From Bacteroidales bacterium UBA6366 (GTDB lineage: Bacteria; Bacteroidota; Bacteroidia; Bacteroidales; UBA932): DNA of 6,615 nucleotides. The position numbers and the translations under genes are program-made. The notes beneath the pieces are model-generated. The model did not search any database. It saw only the letters and a program-made list of their open reading frames with translations, and was not told where the DNA came from. The DNA lies in contig DJRG01000081.1 in the NCBI GenBank assembly GCA_002438845.1, forward strand, positions 13,057 to 19,671. Direction: 5' to 3'. Below are positions 1 to 6,615 of the stretch, one piece after another (within the stretch, counting starts at the first letter, position 1; each line of letters starts with the position of its first letter).

Positions 1-404
1 GTGCGGGCGGGTTTGCCGGCGTACAGGGAGAGGACCTTGGCGGCACGGCCGGTGGGGGCGAGGAGGTAGCAGATTTCCTCGTATTCTTCGGTCGGTTCTT
101 CAGCATTTCGGTGCGCTTCGACAGGCTCAGCGACCGACGAAATGCCATGCGACCGGTCACTGAGCCTATCGAAGTGACCTTGGCGGTCAGTCCGAATTTT
201 AGGTCTCAAATCGTCAAACGACCGGATCACCGCGGCAATGGCCGAAGTCTTTCCCGTGCCCGCATACCCGTTGATCACCAGGATGTCTGCATCGTCACAA
301 GTCACAAAATCAGCGATTTCCCGGAACAAGTTATCCTGATCCGAGGTGCAATCATAAGGAAAATTGTCCCTGAAACGCTTGTAGAAAAACTCTCCCCTGT
401 CCAT
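1..404 (-). CDS. RecD/Pif1-like ATP-dependent DNA helicase, N-terminal part (runs off the window)
   Basis: The first 134 codons of a superfamily 1 helicase are visible; the rest lies beyond position 1. The ATG at 404 follows the trkH stop by 4 nt, suggesting translational coupling. Seen in the protein: a conserved-looking N-terminal stretch with NFPYDCTSDQ (14-23), a Walker A P-loop GYAGTGKTS (46-54, catalytic Lys52), and LLAPTGRAAK (114-123), which matches motif Ia of RecD/Pif1-type helicases. From family knowledge, such proteins couple ATP hydrolysis to DNA unwinding in the cytoplasm; the exact role of this short Bacteroidota type is unclear to me. Oddity: in relatives I recall, about 17-20 residues separate Walker A from LLAPTGRAAK; here about 59 do. 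The extra segment (roughly 66-110) contains a palindromic DNA repeat read as HFDRLSDR and VAEPVEA. Both ATPase motifs and the frame are intact, so the gene is probably functional. The helicase family call is firm; the precise subfamily is inference. Confidence 0.86.
   Translation of the reverse strand, partial: MDRGEFFYKRFRDNFPYDCTSDQDNLFREIADFVTCDDADILVINGYAGTGKTSAIAAVIRSFDDLRPKIRTDRQGHFDRLSDRSHGISSVAEPVEAHRNAEEPTEEYEEICYLLAPTGRAAKVLSLYAGKPAR
114..179. repeat. Imperfect palindromic repeat, copy A, inside the helicase gene
   Basis: The left arm (114-136) and right arm (154-176) are inverted complements matching at 20 of 23 positions, with a 17-nt loop (137-153). Right-arm similarity to copy B extends to about 184. 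In the mRNA, which has the minus-strand sequence, two of the three mismatches become G-U wobbles, so a long hairpin could form. The core TTCGACAGGCTCAGYGACC and its complement are shared with copy B at 1900-2002. The element is read in frame as helicase residues 77-97. Paired arms plus the second copy support a dispersed repeat; its family and mode of spread cannot be judged from this window. Confidence 0.85.
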
Positions 405-408
405 AAGT

Positions 409-1863
<1,455 letters not shown>

Positions 1864-1875
1864 TCGGATATTCTT

Positions 1876-2820
1876 TTAGTTGTTGTTTTTGGCCGTGCCG
1901 GTCACTTCGACAGGCTCAGTGACCGGAGAAAGCGGCTTAGTCCCCGGAGAAAGCGGTGCTGTGGCCGATAACGGCGCGGTCGCTGAGCCTGTCGAAGCGA
2001 CCTTAGCCCGAAGGTTGGCGACACGCTTACGCAGCATCTGGTTCTCCCCCGTCAGCTCCGTGATGCCGTCGTTTAGTTCCGCCAACTGATCATCCCCCTC
2101 AAAGGAGTAGGAATATTTCTTATTGAACGACCGATAGTTATTAAGCCCCGCCAGCATCCTGTAGATCGGATTAACATAATAAACCAGCAGAAAGAAGAGC
2201 AGCATCAGCACAAGCAGCAGCCCAACCCCCACGGCCACAGCCCCTGGAATGATGCTTCTGTAGAACCCCCTTTGGAATGTCAGTGAGTTCTTCTTCAGGT
2301 CATCGTAGATCGCCCCGTTCAGCACATCAATGTAGTAATTCAGCCTCTTGAACTTTGGCTGCAACCTGTCGAAGTACCAAGCCCTCGTGTCGATGAAATC
2401 CGAAAGCAGCACGTCATTCAGCTCCAGAGAAGTCAGCATGTAAGCCGAATAGGCATAGACCACGGAATCCGTCAGAGGTACCATCTTGTCGGAAGTCAAG
2501 GAGTTGCGCAAAGAGTCACAATGCGCCATGAACTCCTTCTGATGGAAGTCCGGAAGAGTGTTGATCGAATCGTCTCCGATCACCGTCAACAAATCCAAAT
2601 TGTACTTGTTGGTGACCTCGGACAGCTTCTGGGCAACATTGACGCTCCGGATGTTGTCCGCGATAAGATCCGACACATAGTTGCTCATCTTGTAGTACTC
2701 CATGATGGAGATCACGCTGGAGACCAGCAAAGTCACAGCTATCGCGCTGAGGCTCAGCGTCAGCTTCATCCTCATCGTGAGCTTGAACTCCTTCAATTTG
2801 TCCGCAAGTTTCCTGAACAT
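1876..2820 (-). CDS. Two-pass membrane protein with HAMP-like segment and repeat-derived tail, no output domain
   Basis: I do not recognise a named family for this 314-residue protein. Seen: a basic N-terminus, a first membrane helix (about 19-40), an extracytoplasmic region of about 150 residues (41-190) predicted mostly helical, a second membrane helix (about 191-216), then NPIYRMLAGL (217-226) and an acidic-hydrophobic helix starting GDDQLAELND (242-251). This resembles a HAMP linker and coiled coil, as in sensor kinases and chemoreceptors, but no kinase, cyclase or methyl-accepting domain follows. The body ends near residue 273; residues 274-307 are encoded by a palindromic DNA repeat and are rich in Thr, Pro and Ser, with TxPL/TxPV motifs at 281, 287, 294 and 301. 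The ATG at 2820 has AGGGA directly upstream and a promoter-like element 24 nt upstream. Met16 and Met18 are possible alternative starts. A sensory or regulatory role, perhaps linked to the adjacent trkH, is only inference. Confidence 0.8.
   Translation of the reverse strand: MFRKLADKLKEFKLTMRMKLTLSLSAIAVTLLVSSVISIMEYYKMSNYVSDLIADNIRSVNVAQKLSEVTNKYNLDLLTVIGDDSINTLPDFHQKEFMAHCDSLRNSLTSDKMVPLTDSVVYAYSAYMLTSLELNDVLLSDFIDTRAWYFDRLQPKFKRLNYYIDVLNGAIYDDLKKNSLTFQRGFYRSIIPGAVAVGVGLLLVLMLLFFLLVYYVNPIYRMLAGLNNYRSFNKKYSYSFEGDDQLAELNDGITELTGENQMLRKRVANLRAKVASTGSATAPLSATAPLSPGTKPLSPVTEPVEVTGTAKNNN
1900..2002. repeat. Imperfect palindromic repeat, copy B, encoding the C-terminal tail of the membrane protein
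   Basis: The left arm (1900-1925) and right arm (1977-2002) are inverted complements at 24 of 26 positions, separated by a 51-nt loop. In the mRNA one mismatch becomes a G-U pair. Arm sequence matches copy A closely (core TTCGACAGGCTCAGYGACC), and similarity continues a few bases past the right arm (ACCTTRGC in both copies). The loop is unrelated to that of copy A and three times longer. It is translated as residues 274-307 of the membrane protein. The 103-nt length is not a multiple of three, so if it arrived by insertion it could have changed the frame of the original C-terminus. Confidence 0.9.
1923..1964. repeat. Two degenerate 21-bp direct repeats in the loop of palindrome copy B
   Basis: The 13-mer CCGGAGAAAGCGG occurs at 1923-1935 and again at 1944-1956, exactly 21 bp apart; over the full 21-bp unit 15 positions match. 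On the coding strand the period corresponds to seven codons and gives PLSP-type peptides with Thr-x-Pro spacing. The register continues into the palindrome arm, which reads as TEPVEV, so the loop may have grown by duplication of arm sequence followed by drift; that origin is inference. Confidence 0.7.
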
Positions 2821-2843
2821 TCCCTGATTGTCTGTTTAACCTG

Positions 2844-2874
2844 CAAACTTACACAAAATTCACGACAAAAGAAA
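2844..2874 (-). promoter_or_regulatory. Bacteroidota-type promoter for the HAMP-like protein / trkH / helicase group
   Basis: Read on the minus strand, TAAGTTTG (2851-2844) fits the Bacteroidota -7 consensus TAnnTTTG exactly. TTTC (2874-2871) sits 19 nt upstream and matches three of four bases of the -33 consensus TTTG. Transcription would begin about 15-20 nt before the ATG at 2820, leaving a short leader. It lies in the only real intergenic gap of the window, between ilvE and the membrane protein gene. The rest of the 109-nt gap shows nothing else I can support. Confidence 0.6.
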
Positions 2875-2929
2875 CGTCATGCTTATCTGAACGCTTCATA
2901 TATAATCACATGATCAGCCTCCAAACAGT

Positions 2930-3967
2930 CTACAGCTCGACGCACCAGCCGTGGGTGTCCTCGACTATGCCGTCCTGGATGGAGCGGATGCGGTCATAGA
3001 GGGTACGGCTCAACTTTCCGCACTCGGAGCCAGATGGCATTGTGTAAGTGCGGGAAACCTCTGAGCCTTCAAGCAGCGGTTTGTCATCGATGGAACGGAT
3101 TGGGGTGATCACCACTGCGGTGCCACAGGCGTTGACCTCATCGAACTCAGCCAGTTCCTCGACAGGAATCGGTCTTATCTCTACCTTCATTCCGAGGTCT
3201 TCAGCGATGGTGCGGAGCGATTTGTTGGTGATGGAAGGGAGCACGCTGTCGGAAAGAGGGGTCACATAGGTGTTACCCTTGATACCGATGAAATTGGATG
3301 AGCCGAATTCGTCAATCCTTGTCTTGGTGGCGGGATCGAGGAACAGCAACTCGGTGTAGCCTTGCGAATGAGCCATGTTGTAGGGATAGAGGGACATCGC
3401 ATAGTTCGCACCTATCTTGTAGGAGCCTGTGCCGTTCGGTGCAGCCCGGTCATAGTTCCGTGAGATGACAGCGGAGACGGGGGTGAGGACTCCAGCCTGG
3501 GCATAGGTGCTGACAGGGGCGCACATGACAGAGAACAACACCTCACTGGAGGAGCAGATGCTCAGCTGAGGGTCAATGCCTTCGAGCACAGGACGAAGAT
3601 AAATGGAAGCATTGTGTCCGTACGGAGGAAGAAAATCGAGATTTGCTTTCACGCACATCAGGCACATCTTAAGGAAGAGTTCCTCAGAAGGAGCGGCCAT
3701 CGAAAGACGGGCGGCACTTCTTTGAAGACGCCTCGCGTTTTCATCCGGGCGGAAGATGCGGATTTTTCCGTCCTTGCCACGGAAAGCCTTAAGGCCCTCA
3801 AAGCAAGAATTGCCATAGTGGAACACTCCGGCAAAGGCGTTGAAACGGAAATCGAAATCATCAGTAAGTTCCGGTTCAGACCACTGCCCGTCTCTGAAAC
3901 GACTATAGACAATGGCATTTGTTTTTCTGTAACGGAAGCCAAGGCTTCCCCAATCAAGTTCGTTCAT
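2930..3967 (-). CDS. ilvE: Branched-chain amino acid aminotransferase (PLP fold type IV)
   Basis: This 345-residue cytoplasmic enzyme moves an amino group between glutamate and the branched-chain 2-oxoacids, giving leucine, isoleucine and valine. Seen (numbered from the ATG at 3967): GNSCFEGLKAF (52-62), typical of class IV aminotransferases; the PLP-binding lysine in NGTGSYKIGANYA (Lys184); DEFGSSNF (219-226) with Glu220, expected to contact the PLP pyridine nitrogen; and CGTAVVITP (281-289), which binds cofactor phosphate and substrate carboxylate. Length fits the longer type II bacterial/eukaryotic-like BCAT group. I chose the ATG at 3967 over the in-frame TTG at 3973, because it is a standard codon 8 nt after the leuB stop and the earlier start would add only two residues. 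No clear Shine-Dalgarno is seen; the upstream stretch is A/T-rich, as is common in Bacteroidota. Placement last in the leu cluster fits the final step of leucine synthesis. Confidence 0.95.
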   Translation of the reverse strand: MNELDWGSLGFRYRKTNAIVYSRFRDGQWSEPELTDDFDFRFNAFAGVFHYGNSCFEGLKAFRGKDGKIRIFRPDENARRLQRSAARLSMAAPSEELFLKMCLMCVKANLDFLPPYGHNASIYLRPVLEGIDPQLSICSSSEVLFSVMCAPVSTYAQAGVLTPVSAVISRNYDRAAPNGTGSYKIGANYAMSLYPYNMAHSQGYTELLFLDPATKTRIDEFGSSNFIGIKGNTYVTPLSDSVLPSITNKSLRTIAEDLGMKVEIRPIPVEELAEFDEVNACGTAVVITPIRSIDDKPLLEGSEVSRTYTMPSGSECGKLSRTLYDRIRSIQDGIVEDTHGWCVEL

Positions 3968-3975
3968 ATTCAAAA

Positions 3976-5049
3976 TTATTTATCATTTTCTATCAATTCC
4001 GCAACCTTGTCGCCCACTTCAGAGGTGCCCAGAGGACGTGCTCCGGACTGGGCAAGATCTTCAGTGACAAAGCCTTCACAGATGCTTTCACTGACCGCCT
4101 TGCGTATGGCTGCACCTTCCTGCTTAAGGCCGAAAGCGTACTCGAACATCATCGCGGCTGAGAGAATCGTGGCAAGGGGATTGGCCACATTCCGTCCCGC
4201 AGCTTGAGGATAGGAGCCATGAATAGGCTCATAGACACCTGTATGCTCCCCGAGCGAGGCGGAGGCAAGGAGCCCCATCGAGCCGGAGATGCAGCTGGCC
4301 TCATCAGTCAGGATGTCCCCAAAAGTGTTCTCAGTCACAAGCACATCGAAAAAGCGAGGATCGGTGATAAGTTTCATCGCAGCGTTGTCCACATACATAT
4401 AGTCAGTCTGGACTTCAGGATATTCCGGAGCCATTTCCTGCGCCACCTGCCTCCAGAGCCTCGAAGACTCCAGGACGTTGGCCTTGTCAACCACCGTCAG
4501 GTGCCCGCGGCGAATCGTTGCCAATGAATATGCCTTCCGCAGGATCCGCTCAACCTCATAACGGTGGTAAATGTTGGTGTCGTATGCTGTGTCGCCTCCG
4601 TCAAGCCGGCCTTTCTCACCGAAATACATGCCGCCGGTCAACTCCCTGACACAGACGAAATCCGCCCCGGAGGCTATCTCCGGTCTAAGCGGAGATCTGT
4701 CCAGGAGGCTTGGGAAAGTCTCCACCGGCCTTAGATTGGCATAAAGCCCAAGTTCCCGGCGCATCGCAAGCAGTCCTTGTTCAGGACGAACCATTGCGGT
4801 GGGATCATTGTCGTATTTGGGATCCCCAACAGCACCGAACAAGACAGCATCACTGTCAAGGCAGACTTTCAGGGTTTCCTCCGGGAAGGCTGACCCACAG
4901 TTGTCTATCGCGCACGCACCGACCAAGGCGAACCGGTACTCGACTTCGTGTCCGAAACGCCTGCAGACCGCATCTATGGCCTTCACGGCCTGTTCTACCA
5001 CTTCCGGGCCGACTCCGTCACCCGGCAATTTCGCTATGTTCAGTTTCAT
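3976..5049 (-). CDS. leuB: 3-isopropylmalate dehydrogenase
   Basis: This 357-residue cytoplasmic enzyme oxidises and decarboxylates 3-isopropylmalate with NAD+ to 2-oxoisocaproate, the step before transamination. Seen: the N-terminal IAKLPGDGVGPEVV (5-18); substrate-binding arginines in MRRELGLYANLRP (Arg97, Arg107) and VRELTGGMYFGEKG (Arg135, with Tyr142); catalytic Lys189 in VVDKANVLESSRLWR; metal ligands Asp221, Asp245 and Asp249 in YVDNAAMKL and NTFGDILTDEAS; and the NAD-binding EPIHGSYPQAAGRNVANP (274-291). All expected catalytic residues are present and the length is normal. The ATG at 5049 gives the canonical N-terminus; a longer start at 5109 would add 20 non-conserved residues and deepen the overlap with leuD. 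Its first 32 nt lie within the 3' end of leuD, so translation is probably coupled. ilvE follows after 8 nt. Confidence 0.97.
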   Translation of the reverse strand: MKLNIAKLPGDGVGPEVVEQAVKAIDAVCRRFGHEVEYRFALVGACAIDNCGSAFPEETLKVCLDSDAVLFGAVGDPKYDNDPTAMVRPEQGLLAMRRELGLYANLRPVETFPSLLDRSPLRPEIASGADFVCVRELTGGMYFGEKGRLDGGDTAYDTNIYHRYEVERILRKAYSLATIRRGHLTVVDKANVLESSRLWRQVAQEMAPEYPEVQTDYMYVDNAAMKLITDPRFFDVLVTENTFGDILTDEASCISGSMGLLASASLGEHTGVYEPIHGSYPQAAGRNVANPLATILSAAMMFEYAFGLKQEGAAIRKAVSESICEGFVTEDLAQSGARPLGTSEVGDKVAELIENDK

Positions 5050-5626
5050 ATTCTTCAATTTTGTCTTTATGTTCAAGCAGATAGTCAATGTCATCAAGGG
5101 CGTTCTCAAGGCAGTACTTCTTGTAGGCGCTTATCTCAAAACGCTCCGAACTGCCATCCGAGAGAAGGGTAACCTCCTGGGACGGGAGGTCAATCCGCAG
5201 CTTCACGGACGGATCAGCGGAGATCGCCTCAAAGATCTTTTTGAGGAAGGCCTCGCTGACCTGGACCGGCAACACGAAGCTGTTGAGTTCATTGTTGCGA
5301 TGGATGTCCGCGAATGAGCTGGAGACAACCGCCCTGAATCCATAGCCGGCTATCGCCCATGCGGCATGCTCGCGGCTTGAGCCCGAACCGAAATTCGCTC
5401 CGGCCACAAGGATGCACCCGCTGTAGCGTGGATCGTTGAGAACGAAGTCCTTGACAAGACTCCCGTCCGGTGAATATCTCCAGTCACGAAAAAGATTATC
5501 CCCGAAAAATTTCTCATCCCTTGTCGTAGCCTTGAGGAAACGGGCCGGAATGATCTGATCCGTGTCGATGTTCTCTATCGGCAGAGGGATGCAGCTGCTT
5601 TCTATGATGTTGAATTTCTGTTTCAT
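5018..5626 (-). CDS. leuD: 3-isopropylmalate dehydratase, small subunit
   Basis: This 202-residue protein is the swivelling-domain subunit of isopropylmalate isomerase. With LeuC it converts 2-isopropylmalate to 3-isopropylmalate through dehydration and rehydration. Seen: IENIDTDQIIPARFLK (17-32) and the family signature AGANFGSGSSREHAAWA (75-91), which in the aconitase superfamily contributes substrate-binding Ser/Arg residues, then FADIHRNNELNSFVLP (105-120). Length is typical. The ATG at 5626 begins the family-like MKQKFNIIES and overlaps the leuC stop as ATGA; an earlier in-frame start at 5653 would lie inside leuC and add nine unsupported residues. A purine run AAGAGAA sits upstream at a suitable distance. 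The last ten codons are overprinted by the conserved start of leuB in another frame. Confidence 0.97.
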   Translation of the reverse strand: MKQKFNIIESSCIPLPIENIDTDQIIPARFLKATTRDEKFFGDNLFRDWRYSPDGSLVKDFVLNDPRYSGCILVAGANFGSGSSREHAAWAIAGYGFRAVVSSSFADIHRNNELNSFVLPVQVSEAFLKKIFEAISADPSVKLRIDLPSQEVTLLSDGSSERFEISAYKKYCLENALDDIDYLLEHKDKIEEYETEHSEIAG

Positions 5627-6615
5627 ATCAATTCTCTTGGATCTGTGACACATCCTGTGACCGCAGCGGCGGCGGCTGTCAGAGGACTTGCAAGCATTGT
5701 ACGGGCGCCGGGACCTTGGCGGCCCTCAAAGTTACGGTTGCTCGTGGAGACCGCGTATTTACCGGCCGGGATTCTGTCCCCGTTCATCGCAAGACACGCT
5801 GAGCATCCCGGCTTGCGGATCTCAAACCCGGAATCCTCAAGGATTTTGTCCAGCCCTTCCTCCTCAATCTGACGACGGACAGCCCATGAGCCCGGCACGA
5901 GCCATGCGGTGACATCTTCCGCCTTCCTGCGGCCTTTCACGATGGAGGCGAACGCGCGGAAATCCTCGATTCTTCCGTTCGTGCAGGCCCCAAGGAACAC
6001 ATAATCAACCTTATGGCCAAGAAGTCTCTCACCTTCGGAGAGTCCCATGTAGTCCAGCGCGCGCTGGGCCGTTCCGGCAGGAATGACTCCGTCCACCGGC
6101 ATTCCCATTCCCGGATTGGTGCCGTAGGTGATCATCGGGCTGATGTCAGAGGCATCGAAAACATATTCCTTGTCAAAAACCGCATCCTCCCCACTACGAA
6201 GGGTCCTCCAATATTCAACGGCCTTGTCCCAAGCATTTCCTTTCGGTGAGAACTCACGGCCTTTGAGGTAGGCGAAAGTGGTCTCGTCCGGGGCCACGAA
6301 TCCGCCTCTGGCTCCCATCTCGATCGACAGGTTGCAAAGGGTCAGGCGGCCTTCCATGGAGAGACCGCGGATCGCTGAGCCGGCATATTCAATAAAATAC
6401 CCCGTGGCACCGGAAGTTGTGAGCTTCATCATAAGGTAGAGAGCCACATCCTTGGCTGTCACGCCTTTTCCGAGTTCCCCTTCTACCCTTATTCTCATGG
6501 ACTTAGGTTTCTGCTGAAGGATGCACTCCGTGGCGAGGACCATCTCGACCTCGCTTGTGCCTATGCCGAACGCCACGGCTCCGACGGCGCCGTGGGTGGA
6601 AGTGTGCGAGTCTCC
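5623..6615 (-). CDS. leuC: 3-isopropylmalate dehydratase, large subunit (N-terminal part outside the window)
   Basis: The C-terminal 330 residues of the aconitase-family large subunit are visible; about 130 residues, including the start, lie beyond 6615. The frame is open to the edge, where it reads GDSHTSTHGAVGAVAFGIGT, the strongly conserved substrate- and cluster-region motif. The three expected [4Fe-4S] ligands are present: the Cys in FLGACTNGRIEDF (residue 211 of the visible part) and the pair in KPGCSACLAMNGD (271 and 274). The conserved STSNRNFEGRQG (290-301) follows. With LeuD this forms the heterodimeric isomerase of the leucine pathway. The stop TGA overlaps the leuD ATG by 4 nt, as expected for subunits made in equal amounts. 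Nothing appears broken. The operon promoter and any leucine-responsive leader would be upstream, outside this window. Confidence 0.97.
   Translation of the reverse strand, partial: GDSHTSTHGAVGAVAFGIGTSEVEMVLATECILQQKPKSMRIRVEGELGKGVTAKDVALYLMMKLTTSGATGYFIEYAGSAIRGLSMEGRLTLCNLSIEMGARGGFVAPDETTFAYLKGREFSPKGNAWDKAVEYWRTLRSGEDAVFDKEYVFDASDISPMITYGTNPGMGMPVDGVIPAGTAQRALDYMGLSEGERLLGHKVDYVFLGACTNGRIEDFRAFASIVKGRRKAEDVTAWLVPGSWAVRRQIEEEGLDKILEDSGFEIRKPGCSACLAMNGDRIPAGKYAVSTSNRNFEGRQGPGARTMLASPLTAAAAAVTGCVTDPRELI

Noticed and set aside
2364..2376. CCTGTCGAAGTAC as a third copy of the palindrome arm
   Set aside because: Only about ten bases match the arm and there is no inverted partner nearby; it encodes an ordinary part of the membrane protein.
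2867..2897. Possible terminator after ilvE: a 7-bp stem (2871-2877 with 2891-2897, one G-U pair), 13-nt loop, then four T residues on the minus strand
   Set aside because: The stem is short and A/T-rich, the T run is only four bases, and it overlaps the -33 region of the promoter call; too weak to annotate.
3968..3973. TTG start two codons upstream of the ilvE ATG
   Set aside because: It is a rarer start codon that adds only two residues; the ATG at 3967 is the simpler choice.
3614..4207. Plus-strand open frame of about 197 codons opposite leuB and ilvE
   Set aside because: It lies antisense to two genes with intact catalytic motifs, and its translation shows no recognisable domain; it is a frame shadow.
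5049..5109. Longer leuB start at 5109
   Set aside because: The extra 20 residues are not family-like, and the ATG at 5049 starts the canonical dehydrogenase N-terminus.
5627..5653. Longer leuD start at 5653
   Set aside because: It would lie inside leuC and add nine residues without family support; the ATG at 5626 forms the usual ATGA junction.

Overview
This window looks like chromosomal DNA from a member of the Bacteroidota, probably a Bacteroidales. Four things point there: a TAnnTTTG-type -7 promoter element upstream of one gene, little obvious Shine-Dalgarno sequence before most starts, a branched-chain aminotransferase and TrkH of the forms I associate with that phylum, and a short RecD/Pif1-like helicase of a type I recall from Bacteroides relatives. 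Base composition is a little over half G+C by eye. The genus cannot be fixed from the sequence alone.

All seven genes lie on the minus strand, so transcription runs from position 6615 towards 1. Region 6615-2930 is a compact branched-chain amino acid block: leuC (5' part outside the window), leuD, leuB and ilvE. leuC and leuD overlap by 4 nt (ATGA), leuD and leuB overlap by 32 nt, and leuB and ilvE are 8 nt apart. LeuC and LeuD together form isopropylmalate isomerase, LeuB is 3-isopropylmalate dehydrogenase, and IlvE makes the final transamination. Together they cover leucine synthesis after LeuA; leuA is not in view.

Region 2929-2821 is the only real intergenic gap (109 nt) and carries a Bacteroidota-style promoter. 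It is followed by a second tight gene group: a two-pass membrane protein with a HAMP-like segment and no output domain (2820-1876), a TrkH-family potassium transporter (1863-409), and the first 134 codons of a RecD/Pif1-like helicase (404-1, running off the window edge). Gaps of 12 and 4 nt suggest one transcript.

The most unusual signal is a pair of related imperfect palindromes, each inside a reading frame. One (about 114-179) lies in the helicase between Walker A and the next conserved motif, inside an apparent insertion of about 40 residues. The other (1900-2002) encodes residues 274-307, almost the whole C-terminal tail of the membrane protein. Arm sequences are conserved between copies, while the loops differ in length (17 versus 51 nt) and sequence. 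The first arm is open in all three mRNA-sense frames and the second arm in two. This fits a dispersed palindromic repeat that can sit within coding sequence and add peptide segments, similar in principle to the palindromic elements described inside Rickettsia genes.
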